64,000 nucleotides of DNA, taken from Clostridiales bacterium mt11 (GTDB lineage Bacteria; Bacillota; Clostridia; Tissierellales; Tepidimicrobiaceae). The notes under the pieces were generated by a model. It was given only the letters and a program-made list of their open reading frames with translations. It made no database searches and was not told where the DNA came from. Location: NCBI GenBank assembly GCA_001282665.1, contig LN874946.1, forward strand, positions 90,445-154,444, written 5' to 3'. This document shows, one piece after another, positions 52,599 through 62,928 of the stretch; within the stretch, counting starts at the first letter, position 1, and each line of letters begins with the position of its first letter. Made by a program: the position numbers and the translations under genes.

Positions 52599-53627
52599 AT
52601 GGAAAATGAGAGGAGATTTACAGCAATAAATACCAAGATAAGAGTATTAAATGGGAAGCTTCTTACAGATGAAGATTTTATAAATCTTTTTAACTGCAAG
52701 TCTATAGAGGAAATTGCTTCTTACTTAAAAGAGTATACAAATTATAGAATAATTTTAGAAAGAACAAATACAACTGGTATTCATAGAAGTGAATTAGAGA
52801 AGTTGATTAAGAAGTACATGATTTCTCAATATGAAAAACTTTTTCATTATTTTACTGGAGAATATAAAAAGTTGTTTAAAGTAATATTTATGAGATATGA
52901 AATAGAGGATTTAAAAATTTATTTAAGAGCCTTTTTAAGGGGAGAGGATATCTATACTATTTCTGATATGCAATATGGAAATTTAAATTATGAAAGCTTA
53001 TCTACCTCGAAGGATGTAGAAGAATTTGTTGAAAACTTAAATGGTACCATATATTATCCAACATTGAAGTCCTATTTAGATGAAGAAAATAGAAAGATGT
53101 TATTTTATATGGAGATGAGTTTAGACAGACTCTATTTTGAAAATATTAAGAAACAGGGATTAAGATTGGAAAAGAAAGATTTAAAATTGTTTCAAAATTT
53201 TCTGGGAAAAAATATTGATTTACTCAATTTAGAATGGATGTATAGAGGAATTAAATATTATCATCTATTTCCAGAGGAGCTTATAAATTATACCATTGAC
53301 GGTGGTTATAAATATAATTATAAAGATTTAAAACAATTTTGTTATTCTAATGAAGAGGAATTCATAAGGAAAGTGCTTAATTCCAAATATAGTTTTTTAT
53401 TTGATACGGAACAAGATGTGGATTTATTCATGGAAAGAAGAATTGAAAGGTATATTTACTTTCAGTTTATGGAAATGTATAGAAAGGGGAAAATGGATAT
53501 TACAGTATCTATAGCTTATATTCATATTTTGGAGTATGAAGTAAGGGATCTCTACTCAACTATAGAGGCCGTAAGATATGGACTAAGTTTAGATGAGGGA
53601 AAAAAATATCTTATAAGGAAAATTTAA
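52599..53627 (+). CDS. V-type ATPase subunit C (AtpC/NtpC, d-like)
   Basis: 342 residues of the V-ATPase C/d family (AINTKIRVLNGKLLTDEDFI; IEDLKIYLRAFLRG). It sits as a funnel on the rotor ring and links it to the central stalk. Second gene of the operon, 12 bp after the first. Confidence 0.92.
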   Translation: MENERRFTAINTKIRVLNGKLLTDEDFINLFNCKSIEEIASYLKEYTNYRIILERTNTTGIHRSELEKLIKKYMISQYEKLFHYFTGEYKKLFKVIFMRYEIEDLKIYLRAFLRGEDIYTISDMQYGNLNYESLSTSKDVEEFVENLNGTIYYPTLKSYLDEENRKMLFYMEMSLDRLYFENIKKQGLRLEKKDLKLFQNFLGKNIDLLNLEWMYRGIKYYHLFPEELINYTIDGGYKYNYKDLKQFCYSNEEEFIRKVLNSKYSFLFDTEQDVDLFMERRIERYIYFQFMEMYRKGKMDITVSIAYIHILEYEVRDLYSTIEAVRYGLSLDEGKKYLIRKI

Positions 53628-53641
53628 GGAAGTGATTTTTA

Positions 53642-55591
53642 GTGGCGGTTGAAAAGATGTCTATGATGAATGTTATAGGAAATATAGATGAAGTGGATAA
53701 TGTGGTAAAGGATTTAATTTTTTCGGGAAAAGTAAGTTTTGTAAATTCTTTAAAACAAATAGAAGAAAATAGCTTTATGTTCAATGTAGGAGGTAAAAAT
53801 GTAGAGAAGTTTATAGAATTAAATTCTATTACACCTTTTATCGATGAAAGCTATTGCGAAGATTGTTCAAAGAAGATAGATGAATTGAAGAACATATATG
53901 GAGAAGGGTTACTTCCAAATCTAAGTTGCTTAAATGAAAAATACAATTTGGATGAGTCTATGAAGTCTTTTCATATTATATATGATAAATTGATTACTCC
54001 TTATAAGGAATTCAATTCGGAAAAAGAAAAATTAAATGAAATAGATGAATTTTATAAAAACTTTATTTATATAAAAGATATAGATGTAAATATTACAGAT
54101 TTAAGAAACTTAGAATATTTTAGCTATACTTTTGGTGTACTTTCTAAAGAAGATAGATTGAAACTTAAAAAAAACTATGAAAATATATTAGCGATAGTAT
54201 TTCATACAGGTAGCAGTAAAGACGGAGAAGTATACTTAATCATATATCCCAACGATGTAAAAGAAGAATCAGAGAGGGTTTTGAAATCCTTAAATTTTAA
54301 AGAAATAGATGTTCCTGAATATCTATCTGGTACTCCAAAAGAGATATTAAAGAAGATAGAAATACAGAGAAAAGAAATTGTAAATAAGATAAATGAATTG
54401 GAGAATTCATTAAATAAATTAAAAGATGATTATTTAAAAGAAATTGAGTGTTTTTTAGCTAATATTTATGTTAGAGATAAAATAGAAGAAGCAAAGAAGG
54501 ATATGGCCTATTCCAACAACTTTTTTTATCTTTCGGCTTGGGTACCAAATGTAGATAGAGATAGTATAGAAGATATTTTATCTAAATATGAAGCACCACT
54601 AGTTATTTTTAATGAAAGAAATGAATTATCTAAGATGAAAATTCCTACAAAGTTGAGAAATAACAAGTTGTTTAGACCATTTGAAACATTGGTGAATATG
54701 TATGGAGTGCCATCTTATAATGAATTGGATCCAACACCGTTTTTGAGCATTACTTATATGTTTTTATTTGGTGCAATGTTTGGAGATTTAGGTCAGGGAA
54801 TGATTTTATTGATTGGGGGCATTTTGCTTTCGAAGGCACGAGATAAGAAAATATTCGGACAGATACTTACAAGACTTGGGGTTAGCTCGATGATTTTTGG
54901 GGTACTCTATGGTGCGTTTTTTGGATTTGAAGATGTGATTCCAGCTCTCTTAATTCGACCTTTTGAGAATATAAATATGGTTTTAGAGAGTGCAGTAGTT
55001 ATAGGAATATTTCTCATATTGATAAGCTATATATATAGTATTTTAAATAGCATCAAGAGAAAGGATTTAAAAGAAGGATTATTTGGAAGAGATGGAGTTG
55101 TAGGTTTCTTGTTTTATGTACTCCTGCTTCTTCTCGTAGGTGGAAAGTTTTTAGGTAAAAATATTATTCCTGAGAAACTTGGAGGAATATTGTGTGTAAT
55201 TTTCATAGTATTTATGGTTTTTAAAGAACCCTTTGCCAATATTCTTTTGAAGAGAAGACCTCTTTATGAGGGAGATGCTTCAAGCTACTATATTGAAAAT
55301 GGTTTTTCCATAGTGGAGACTCTCTTGAGTATGCTCAGTGGTACAGTTTCTTTCATAAGGGTTGGAGCTTTTGCTCTTACTCATGTAGGATTATTTATAG
55401 CTTTTCAGACTATAGGAAAGATGATAGGAACTCAAGTAGGTAATATAATAGTTTTACTCATAGGAAATATAATCATAATTGGACTTGAAGGATTGATAGT
55501 TTTTATTCAAGGTTTGAGACTTGAATACTATGAGTTGTTCAGTAGGTATTATGAAGGTGAAGGCATTAAATTTAAATCAGTGAAGTTTTAA
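53642..55591 (+). CDS. V-type ATPase subunit I (a-like)
   Basis: 649 residues: soluble N-terminal half with coiled coil, then about seven membrane segments. PTPFLSITYMFLFGAMFGDL and SFIRVGAFALTHVGLFIAF are conserved; the Arg in the latter contacts the rotor carboxylate during ion transport. It starts at GTG 53642. Confidence 0.95.
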   Translation: MAVEKMSMMNVIGNIDEVDNVVKDLIFSGKVSFVNSLKQIEENSFMFNVGGKNVEKFIELNSITPFIDESYCEDCSKKIDELKNIYGEGLLPNLSCLNEKYNLDESMKSFHIIYDKLITPYKEFNSEKEKLNEIDEFYKNFIYIKDIDVNITDLRNLEYFSYTFGVLSKEDRLKLKKNYENILAIVFHTGSSKDGEVYLIIYPNDVKEESERVLKSLNFKEIDVPEYLSGTPKEILKKIEIQRKEIVNKINELENSLNKLKDDYLKEIECFLANIYVRDKIEEAKKDMAYSNNFFYLSAWVPNVDRDSIEDILSKYEAPLVIFNERNELSKMKIPTKLRNNKLFRPFETLVNMYGVPSYNELDPTPFLSITYMFLFGAMFGDLGQGMILLIGGILLSKARDKKIFGQILTRLGVSSMIFGVLYGAFFGFEDVIPALLIRPFENINMVLESAVVIGIFLILISYIYSILNSIKRKDLKEGLFGRDGVVGFLFYVLLLLLVGGKFLGKNIIPEKLGGILCVIFIVFMVFKEPFANILLKRRPLYEGDASSYYIENGFSIVETLLSMLSGTVSFIRVGAFALTHVGLFIAFQTIGKMIGTQVGNIIVLLIGNIIIIGLEGLIVFIQGLRLEYYELFSRYYEGEGIKFKSVKF

Positions 55592-55614
55592 TGATAATGA
55601 TAGGAGGAGAGAAA

Positions 55615-56037
55615 ATGACTTTTATAATGATATCAACTATACTTTTGGTCATGATGACTATAGGAGCAGGATTATATTTTATGTACAAAGGGATAGATAC
55701 AAATAGGAAAAAACTTAAAAAGATACTTAAAGTTAATTTATATTCTTTTATTCCACTATTGGTTTTAGCTATAGTTATATTAGTTCCTAATTTTTCACAG
55801 GCACAAAATACTACTGCACAGGCAGCTTCGGGATTAGGCTTTATAGCGGCTTCTCTTTCAACGGGATTAGCAACTATTGGAGCAGGCTATGCTGTAGGTG
55901 TAGTAGGTTCATCTGCATTGGGAGCAGTATCAGAAGAACCTCAAATATTAGGAAAGACTCTTATATTTGTTGGATTGGCTGAAGGTATTGCTATATATGG
56001 TCTTATAGTATCAATCCTTATATTAGGGAGATTGTAG
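55615..56037 (+). CDS. V-type ATPase subunit K (rotor proteolipid)
   Basis: About 141 residues. Two hydrophobic segments precede the rotor hairpin ATIGAGYAVGVVGSSALGAV then EEPQILGKTLIFVGLAEGIA with the ion-binding Glu. Na+ versus H+ coupling cannot be settled by eye. ATG 55615 follows AGGAGG; an earlier ATG at 55591 region has no separate ribosome-binding site. Confidence 0.93.
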   Translation: MTFIMISTILLVMMTIGAGLYFMYKGIDTNRKKLKKILKVNLYSFIPLLVLAIVILVPNFSQAQNTTAQAASGLGFIAASLSTGLATIGAGYAVGVVGSSALGAVSEEPQILGKTLIFVGLAEGIAIYGLIVSILILGRL

Positions 56038-56039
56038 AT

Positions 56040-56345
56040 ATGAAGTCTTTTTTGATAGGTGACAACGAGGATACTTTAGTTGGCATGAGATTAGCTGGAA
56101 TAGATGGAGTTGTAGCAAGAAAAAGAGAAGATGTTTTAAAGGAACTTCAAAAAGCAACAGAAAATAAAGAAGTTGGATTGATACTTTTAACTGAAAATGT
56201 ATTTGATAATGTAAAAGAAGAAGTCCTTAAAATAAAGCTTAAAAGGAATATTCCGCTGATTGTTACTATTCCCGATAGACATGGAATGAGAGAAAAAGAT
56301 TTTATCACTAAATATATAAGGGAATCTATAGGTATTAAAATTTGA
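56040..56345 (+). CDS. V-type ATPase subunit F
   Basis: 101 residues with MKSFLIGDNEDTLVGMRLAG and GLILLTENVFDNV, the Rossmann-like subunit F of the central stalk. Starts 2 bp after subunit K. Confidence 0.93.
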   Translation: MKSFLIGDNEDTLVGMRLAGIDGVVARKREDVLKELQKATENKEVGLILLTENVFDNVKEEVLKIKLKRNIPLIVTIPDRHGMREKDFITKYIRESIGIKI

Positions 56346-56355
56346 GGTGAAAATT

Positions 56356-56985
56356 GTGATTACTGTAGAGGATAAGTTAAATATATTTTATAAGATGGTT
56401 TTTGAAAAAGAAAAAGAAAGATCTGAAAAGTTTCTTAATGAAATTGAAGAAAAAAATAAAAATGCCTTAGAGGAACATAGAAGAAAAGTCCTTCTTAAAA
56501 AAGATGAAATGATTGAAAAGAAAAAAAAGAATGGAGAAATTGTAAAAGAACAAAAAATATCTCAAGCTATAGTAGAAGCAAGACAGAAGATATCTAGCAA
56601 AAAAGAGGAGTTACTTGAAGATATCCTTTTAAGTATAAAAGAAAAGATTAAGGTTTTTGTTGATTCCGAGGAATATGGTAGTTTCTTGTTGCAAGAATTG
56701 GAAAGTATATTGAACAAAGTAGAAGAAAAAGACCTAATATTGTATTTAAAATGGGAAGACAATAAAAAATACAGTGGCAGTATGGTGAGTTTGGCAAATA
56801 GGCTAAACAAGAAGATTATATTTGAACAAGCAGAGGAAAATATAATTGGAGGATTTTTGATTTCTGATGAAAATAAAACTTATCTAATAGATGATACTTT
56901 TAAAATGAAGATAGAAGAAAATAAATATTTAATTGGAAAAGTCTTATATGAAACATTAGAAAAAGCAGGTGATATACTTGACTGA
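56356..56985 (+). CDS. V-type ATPase subunit E
   Basis: About 209 residues: a long coiled-coil N-terminus, then the globular domain (KIIFEQAEENIIGGFLISDE). Peripheral stalk. GTG 56356 fits the GAGGTG ribosome-binding site; GTG 56347 overlaps it. Confidence 0.9.
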   Translation: MITVEDKLNIFYKMVFEKEKERSEKFLNEIEEKNKNALEEHRRKVLLKKDEMIEKKKKNGEIVKEQKISQAIVEARQKISSKKEELLEDILLSIKEKIKVFVDSEEYGSFLLQELESILNKVEEKDLILYLKWEDNKKYSGSMVSLANRLNKKIIFEQAEENIIGGFLISDENKTYLIDDTFKMKIEENKYLIGKVLYETLEKAGDILD

Positions 56986-58750
56986 TATAATGGGCAAAGT
57001 AGGTATGATAAATGGTCCTGTTATTAGAGGAGAAGAAATGCTAGGATTTAAGATGAGAGAAATGGTATTGGTTGGGGAAAAAAAGCTTTTAGGCGAAGTG
57101 ATTTCCATAGAGGAAGGCAACGGAATTATACAGGTATATGAAGAAACTGAAGGTTTAAAAAAAGGAGAGGCCATATATTCTACAGGAAAGCCTTTAAGTT
57201 TGAAATTAGGTCCAGGAATTCTTCAAAATATATTTGATGGTATAGAAAGACCTTTGAAGAAGATGAATGATGAATTTGGAAACTTTATACCAGAAGGGAT
57301 TGGGCTTATTTCCCTTGATGAAGAAAAACTATGGTCTATAGATATTTTAATTCATGTAGGTGATCTCGTAAAAGAAGGGCAAGTTTTTGCTATTGTAGAA
57401 GAAACGTCCCTTATTACTCACAAAATAATGGTTCCCATTGGAGTTAGTGGTAAGGTCGTCCAAGTGAAAGAAAATGGGATGTATTCTATAGAAGAAGAAT
57501 TGGCCATAGTGGAAGATGAAAATGGAAGTAGGTTCCCTTTAAAGATGTATCAAGAATGGCCTGTTAGAATTCCAAGACCAGTAAAGGAAAGACTTCCTAT
57601 AGGTAGATTACTCGTTACTGGCCAGAGAGTATTAGATATGTTTTTTCCTATAGCCAAAGGTGGAACTGCTGCTATTCCTGGGGGGTTTGGTACGGGAAAG
57701 ACCATGACTCAACATCAATTGGCAAAGTGGTCTGATGCAGATATTATAGTTTATATTGGCTGTGGTGAGAGAGGAAATGAGATGACAGAAGTACTTGAAG
57801 ATTTTCCAAAGCTTATAGATCCTAAAACCAATAAGCCTATTATGGAAAGAACTGTTCTCATAGCCAATACGTCAAATATGCCTGTAGCTGCAAGAGAAGC
57901 TAGTATTTATACAGGTATAACTATAGCGGAGTATTTTAGGGATATGGGATATCATGTGGCCATAATGGCGGATTCAACATCTAGATGGGCTGAAGCATTG
58001 AGAGAGATATCTGGTAGACTTGAAGAGATGCCAGCAGAAGAAGGATATCCTGCTTATCTTCCTACAAAACTTGCTGAATTTTATGAAAGGGCAGGTTACG
58101 TATCTACATTGAATGAAAAAGAGGGTTCTGTAACTATTATAGGGGCTGTGTCTCCAGCAGGAGGAGATTTTTCAGAGCCAGTGACGGAAAACACCAAAAG
58201 ATTTGTCAATGTATTTTTAGCCCTTGATAGAGAACTTGCCTATTCAAGACATTATCCTGCTATAAATTGGCTTACAAGTTATAGTGGATATTTAGAAACC
58301 CTTAGGAACTTTTATGAAGGAGAATTAAAAGAGGATATAGTAGGTTTGCGTGGCAAGATGTTGAAACTATTATTTGAAGAAAACAAATTGAAGGATTTAA
58401 TTCTATTGGTAGGAGAAGATGTCCTTCCAGATGAACAAAGACTTGTACTGGAAATTTCTAAAGTAATAAAAATTGGATTTTTACAGCAAAATGCTTTTCA
58501 CAAAGAAGATACCTTTGTTCCTCTAAAAAAACAGCTTGAAATGATAAAAACTATAGATCATCTCTATGAAAGATGCCTTGCTTGTATAAAAAAAGGAATT
58601 GCCATCTCTCAAGTTAGAGAACCAAATCTCTTTGAAGATGTTATAAAGATGAAATATACTATTCCAAATGATAATTTAGAGGGAATAGAAATTCTTAACA
58701 ATAATATAGATGATTATTATGATTCATTAGAAGAAAAATACTCTAAATAG
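56978..58750 (+). CDS. V-type ATPase catalytic subunit A
   Basis: About 590 residues with the P-loop GGFGTGKTMTQHQLAKW, the family-specific non-homologous region (ILIHVGDLVKEGQVFAIVEE) and DSTSRWAEALREISGRLEEM. It is the catalytic subunit of the A3B3 head. TTG 56978, inside the end of subunit E, best fits AGGTGAT; GTG 56969 and ATG 56990 are alternatives. Confidence 0.97.
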   Translation: MTDIMGKVGMINGPVIRGEEMLGFKMREMVLVGEKKLLGEVISIEEGNGIIQVYEETEGLKKGEAIYSTGKPLSLKLGPGILQNIFDGIERPLKKMNDEFGNFIPEGIGLISLDEEKLWSIDILIHVGDLVKEGQVFAIVEETSLITHKIMVPIGVSGKVVQVKENGMYSIEEELAIVEDENGSRFPLKMYQEWPVRIPRPVKERLPIGRLLVTGQRVLDMFFPIAKGGTAAIPGGFGTGKTMTQHQLAKWSDADIIVYIGCGERGNEMTEVLEDFPKLIDPKTNKPIMERTVLIANTSNMPVAAREASIYTGITIAEYFRDMGYHVAIMADSTSRWAEALREISGRLEEMPAEEGYPAYLPTKLAEFYERAGYVSTLNEKEGSVTIIGAVSPAGGDFSEPVTENTKRFVNVFLALDRELAYSRHYPAINWLTSYSGYLETLRNFYEGELKEDIVGLRGKMLKLLFEENKLKDLILLVGEDVLPDEQRLVLEISKVIKIGFLQQNAFHKEDTFVPLKKQLEMIKTIDHLYERCLACIKKGIAISQVREPNLFEDVIKMKYTIPNDNLEGIEILNNNIDDYYDSLEEKYSK

Positions 58751-58764
58751 AGAGGTAGATATAT

Positions 58765-60144
58765 ATGAGAAAAGAGTATTTACGATTGGATAAGATAGAA
58801 GGAGCTTTATTAAAACTTTCAAATATTCACGATGTTGGATATGGGGAAGTAGTGGAAGTAGAAGATGAAAGAGGAAATAAGGAATTAGGTAGAGTTATAA
58901 AAATTGAAAATGAAAGTGTTACAATCCAAGTTTTTGGTTCTACTGTAGGAATGTCAACACACAATGTCAAAGTATGCTTCAAGGGAAAGCCTTTTAAGAT
59001 ACCTTTGTCAAAAGATATTTTAGGCAGAACTTTCAATGGTGTTGGAAGGCCCATAGATGGTGGAGGAGAAATATATTCAAAAGATATATTTAATGTAAAT
59101 GGAAGACCTATAAATCCAGTAGCAAGAGAATATCCCAGAGATTATATACAAACAGGGATTTCATCTATAGATTGTCTTATGACCTTGATAAGGGGGCAAA
59201 AGCTTCCCATATTTTCTGGAAGTGGGCTTCCTCACAATGAGTTGGCTGCACAAATTGTTAGGCAGGCAAAGATAAAATCAAAAGAGGAAGAAAAGACAAA
59301 TTTCTGTATAGTATTTGCTGCTATGGGTGTGAAACATGATGAGGCATATTTTTTTAGAGAGACCTTTGCAAAATCTCATGTATTGGATAGGGTGGTTATG
59401 TATATAAATTATGCAGATGATCCTATAATGGAGAGAATCATTTCTCCTAGATGTGCATTGACTGCTGCAGAGTATTTAGCTTTTGAAGAAAACATGCATG
59501 TGCTAGTAATAATGACGGACATTACGAGCTATGGAGAAGCATTAAGGGAAATTTCATCTTTGAGAGAAGAAGTTCCAAGTAGGAGAGGGTATCCGGGATA
59601 TCTCTACTCAGATTTAGCTAGCCTATACGAGAGAGCTGGAATGCTCAAAAGTGGAGAAGGTTCTATAACCCTTATACCAATTCTTACTATGCCTAATGAT
59701 GATATCACTCATCCTATACCGGATTTGACAGGATATATAACAGAAGGGCAAATAGTTCTTTCAAGAGAACTAAATCAACAAGGAATTTATCCTCCTATAA
59801 ATGTTTTGCCTTCTCTTTCGAGGCTTATGAAAGATGGTATAGGAGAAGGATTTACAAGAGAAGACCATCCAGACATGGCAAGTCAACTTTTTTCATCTTA
59901 TTCAAAAGTTCAAGAAGCAAGATCTCTTGCTCAAATCATAGGAGAAGACGATTTGTCAGATATCGATAAAAGTTATTTAAAATTTGGGAGAAAATTTGAA
60001 GAAATATTTGTAACTCAAGGATTTAATGAAAATAGAGATATGTTAGATACATTGAATTTAGGTTGGAAACTGCTAAAGATACTTCCGCCAGAGGAATTGG
60101 ATAGATTGGATTCAAAATTGATAGAAAAATATCTGAAAAAATAG
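58765..60144 (+). CDS. V-type ATPase regulatory subunit B
   Basis: 459 residues with GRTFNGVGRPIDGG, LPIFSGSGLPHNELAAQI (no classical P-loop, as usual for B) and MTDITSYGEALREISSLREE. ATG 58765 follows AGAGG. Confidence 0.97.
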   Translation: MRKEYLRLDKIEGALLKLSNIHDVGYGEVVEVEDERGNKELGRVIKIENESVTIQVFGSTVGMSTHNVKVCFKGKPFKIPLSKDILGRTFNGVGRPIDGGGEIYSKDIFNVNGRPINPVAREYPRDYIQTGISSIDCLMTLIRGQKLPIFSGSGLPHNELAAQIVRQAKIKSKEEEKTNFCIVFAAMGVKHDEAYFFRETFAKSHVLDRVVMYINYADDPIMERIISPRCALTAAEYLAFEENMHVLVIMTDITSYGEALREISSLREEVPSRRGYPGYLYSDLASLYERAGMLKSGEGSITLIPILTMPNDDITHPIPDLTGYITEGQIVLSRELNQQGIYPPINVLPSLSRLMKDGIGEGFTREDHPDMASQLFSSYSKVQEARSLAQIIGEDDLSDIDKSYLKFGRKFEEIFVTQGFNENRDMLDTLNLGWKLLKILPPEELDRLDSKLIEKYLKK

Positions 60145-60152
60145 GTGATGCT

Positions 60153-60767
60153 ATGGCTGTATATAAGATGACTCCCACAAAGGCAAATTTATTAAAAGCA
60201 AAAAATTCACTTGAATTTTCAAAGAAAGGATATGACCTTTTAGATAGAAAAAGAACAGTTCTCATAAGAGAAATGATGGCTCTAATTGATGAAGCAAATA
60301 AAATACAGGAAGAAATAAAAACAGGTTTTGAAGAAGCTTATGACAGACTTAAATATGCCAATATAACCATGGGTTCGGAAAATATTGAAGAAATAGCTAT
60401 GTCTTTAGAAAAAGAAGAGGAATTTGAAATATTATTTAAGAGTGTTATGGGAGTAGAAATTCCATATATAAAACATGAAGAAAGACTATTTTCTACAGAA
60501 TATGGATTCTTTAGAACAAATCCAACATTTGATATGGCGGTGTTAAAATTTATAGATATGAGATATTTGATTTATACATTGGCAGAAGTAGAAAACTCTG
60601 TCTATAAATTGGCTATGGAAATAAAAAAGACTCAGAAAAGAGCAAATGCTTTGGAAAAAATTCAAATTCCAAAGTATGAAAAAGAGATAAAATCTATACA
60701 AGAAGTACTAGAAGAAAAAGAAAGAGAAGATTTTTTCAGATTGAAAAGAGTGAAGGGAAAAAAATAA
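60153..60767 (+). CDS. V-type ATPase subunit D
   Basis: 204 residues of helical hairpin (MTPTKANLLKAKNSLEFSKK; RANALEKIQIPKYEKEIKSI), the central shaft. Last gene of the operon, followed by a terminator. Confidence 0.95.
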   Translation: MAVYKMTPTKANLLKAKNSLEFSKKGYDLLDRKRTVLIREMMALIDEANKIQEEIKTGFEEAYDRLKYANITMGSENIEEIAMSLEKEEEFEILFKSVMGVEIPYIKHEERLFSTEYGFFRTNPTFDMAVLKFIDMRYLIYTLAEVENSVYKLAMEIKKTQKRANALEKIQIPKYEKEIKSIQEVLEEKEREDFFRLKRVKGKK

Positions 60768-60793
60768 GGCTCATTACAACGAGCCTTATTTTT
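60763..60793 (+). terminator. V-ATPase operon terminator
   Basis: AATAAGGCTC/GAGCCTTATT with TTTT after it. Confidence 0.85.
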
Positions 60794-60963
60794 AAGTATT
60801 TAGAAATATCAACGGCTTGCAATTAAAAATCTGTACTAATTGTATATTCAAATTACCATTGGGTAATAATTAAATAGGATATAGAAGGTAAGCCTCATTT
60901 AATTTTGTCTAATTTTGCCTGTTTCGATATCAAAATGTCGGAAGAGGTTAAAAAAACTAATCC

Positions 60964-60991
60964 TTGACAGATTATGTCGATATGCTATAAT
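60964..60991 (+). promoter_or_regulatory. tRNA-Sec promoter
   Basis: TTGACA at 60964 and TATAAT at 60986 with 16-bp spacing, 30 bp before the tRNA. Confidence 0.8.
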
Positions 60992-61020
60992 ATAATAGTT
61001 GCAAAAAAATATATGTATTT

Positions 61021-61117
61021 GGGGGTAGATGAGTCCTGGTGGGCTCTCTGGTCTTCAAAACCAGCGCGAGGGGTTAAGAGCTTCTTGGGTGAGTTCGATT
61101 CTCACATACTCCCGCCA
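61021..61117 (+). tRNA. selC: tRNA-Sec (anticodon TCA), CCA encoded
   Basis: Acceptor GGGGGTA pairs with TACTCCC (one G-T). Anticodon stem CTGGT/ACCAG holds loop CTTCAAA with TCA. There is a long variable arm, T stem GTGAG/CTCAC with TTCGATT loop, discriminator G and encoded CCA at 61115-61117. The size of 97 nt and the extended arm are diagnostic of tRNA-Sec. It serves the UGA in selD and is 46 kb from selB because of the prophage and ATPase operon. Confidence 0.95.
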
Positions 61118-61131
61118 CAAGTAACTGCAAG

Positions 61132-61158
61132 GCTTGTAGAAATTTACAAGCTTTTTTT
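61132..61158 (+). terminator. tRNA-Sec terminator
   Basis: GCTTGTA/TACAAGC followed by TTTTTTT. The rest of 61159-61435 has no gene; it includes the direct repeat TTGCAAACAT twice near 61272-61292. Confidence 0.8.
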
Positions 61159-61435
61159 ATTGCCTAAAAATCACTTAGTAATCTTCAAATTTTCATCTCG
61201 CGAGCCACTTCGTGTGACATTTGATAAAATGTTATTGATGGCTTTTTGTTTTGTGATTTTAATAAAATGAAATTGCAAACATTTTGCAAACATGTAAAAC
61301 AACAAAATGAAACTAAAGACGTTTAAATAACAAACAAAAAGGTTTAAAAAAGTTTAACATAGATTATATAAAATTGGCATAAAATTTCATGAGGAGAATA
61401 GTCAATATAGAAAATAAATCTCTGGAGGTGAAAAG

Positions 61436-61741
61436 ATGTACAATGATTTAGTAACACCTGAAGTTTTAGCCACATTTACTGGTCTAGTTGCTGCAACTTC
61501 CATTATAGTCCAGTTTACAAAGTCTATTATAAAAAAACAATTTGGAGATGCTTTTGTTAGATTTTATATTTTCATAATTGCTCTTATTTTAACCTTTATC
61601 TTTGCAAGAAGCGGAAGTGGATTGCATAGTATAATTATTAGTATTATTAATGCTTTGATGGTTAGTATGGCTGCTATGGGAGGATATGAAATTGTATCTG
61701 ATCCAAAAGCAGAAAAAACAAAAATTCATACGATGAAGTAG
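61436..61741 (+). CDS. Small membrane protein, holin-like
   Basis: 101 residues with three hydrophobic segments (LATFTGLVAATSIIVQFTKS, VRFYIFIIALILTFIFA, IIISIINALMVSMAAMG) and a charged tail. It resembles phage-holin-like proteins that recur in clostridial chromosomes. It is not part of the prophage above. ATG 61436 follows GGAGGTG. Function unknown. Confidence 0.7.
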   Translation: MYNDLVTPEVLATFTGLVAATSIIVQFTKSIIKKQFGDAFVRFYIFIIALILTFIFARSGSGLHSIIISIINALMVSMAAMGGYEIVSDPKAEKTKIHTMK

Positions 61742-61834
61742 AATATAATGGTAATCCTTAAATTCCCTCGTATTTTATAATAAGTTGTTAGATAAAATAA
61801 ATAAGAACAATTTTATTATAAAGAGGTGAGGTTT

Positions 61835-62041
61835 ATGAGTAATAGGCCATTAGATCCTAATGCTATAAAAGCTCTAAATGAAATGAAGTTGGAAATATCC
61901 AATGAATTAGGAGTGCCTGAAACCTTTATGAATAATGAGGAAATAGACCCAGTAAATAATATTTTTACTGCTGGTCGTGTAGGTGGATTAATGACTAAGA
62001 AATTAGTTGAAATGGGTGAAAAAAACTTAATGGATGACTAA
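61835..62041 (+). CDS. Small acid-soluble spore protein, alpha/beta type
   Basis: 68 residues with ALNEMKLEISNELGVPE and RVGGLMTKKLVEMGEKNLM, matching the two DNA-binding segments of alpha/beta SASPs, though divergent. It indicates a spore former; family members coat and protect spore DNA. AAGAGGTGAGG precedes ATG 61835. Confidence 0.85.
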   Translation: MSNRPLDPNAIKALNEMKLEISNELGVPETFMNNEEIDPVNNIFTAGRVGGLMTKKLVEMGEKNLMDD

Positions 62042-62060
62042 ATAGAATAGGATTATAAGG

Positions 62061-62777
62061 TGACCCCAGAAAGTTAGACTTTTTTCAGAGTAGAGATTTA
62101 GATGATTTCTACTCTGATTTTTTATTTGTACATTGTTATAGCTATCCGCTCCTCCTTATAGCAGAAGTTTACTACCAAGAGTAGAAGTGAAGCGACTCTT
62201 GATTGACAGCTTTCATTATAAGATAATTATCAGACTACAGCATGTAATTCTCTGTAATCCACAGGGCTTAACCATCCTAATTTTTCTTTAATTCGTTCTT
62301 CATTATAATATTTTATATATTTTTCAATCACTGTTTTAAGCTCTTCATAACTATGATATATTATCCCGTAATACATCTCTTGTTTTGGACTCCCAAAGAA
62401 GTTTTCCAAGTTCATGAAATTTAGATACCCAAGATGCAATTAATGGTGAATTACTCATTCCTATTTTTAATGCTAAGTCTTGACAGGAGATCTCTGTGCT
62501 TAAGTAATACTCTACCACTTCTAGCTTGAAATCTAAAGTATATTTTTTATTTTGTCCTTTTCGAAGTAATCCCTCTTTTCCAAACTCTCTATAATTGGCA
62601 ACCCAATTCTCAATATTGCTACTTACTGGTATATTAAATTTTTAGCAAGATATCCATATTCACCATCCCCATTTAGATAAGTTTTTACTACTTCTAGCTT
62701 AAATTCAAAACTATATTTTGACATTAAAAACCGCTCCATTGGTTAGATTTTTGGTCTAACTTTTGGGGGGTGGTTCA
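62061..62777 (-). pseudogene. Decayed IS3-family (IS150-like) element
   Basis: Terminal sequences TGACCCCAGAAAGTTAGAC (left) and TGAACCACCCCCCAAAAG then TTAGAC (right, inward) are imperfect inverted repeats of the IS150 type. On the minus strand are orfA pieces (MSKYSFEFKLEVVKTYLNGD, then after a frameshift LDFKLEVVEYYLSTEISCQD) and only the last part of the integrase (62230-62439: MENFF-like MNLENFFGSPKQEMYYG, YYNEERIKEKLGWLSPVDYR). Most of orfB is deleted, so it is dead. No target duplication seen. Confidence 0.8.
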
Positions 62778-62928
62778 TTACCTATCCTATTTTAATGTTT
62801 GAATTTTATTAAATATGTAATAGTATTTTCCGTATTAATGTCTAGGGTAAAATATGATGGATTTAATACTATTTTTTTTATTTCATGTTATAATGTAATG
62901 GGTGTCACTCTTTAAAGGGGGATTTCAT

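Noticed and set aside
60974..61270. 98-residue ORF over tRNA-Sec
   Set aside because: It lies on the tRNA gene and its terminator; not coding.
62061..62777. Functional IS3 transposase
   Set aside because: orfA is frameshifted and most of orfB is missing.
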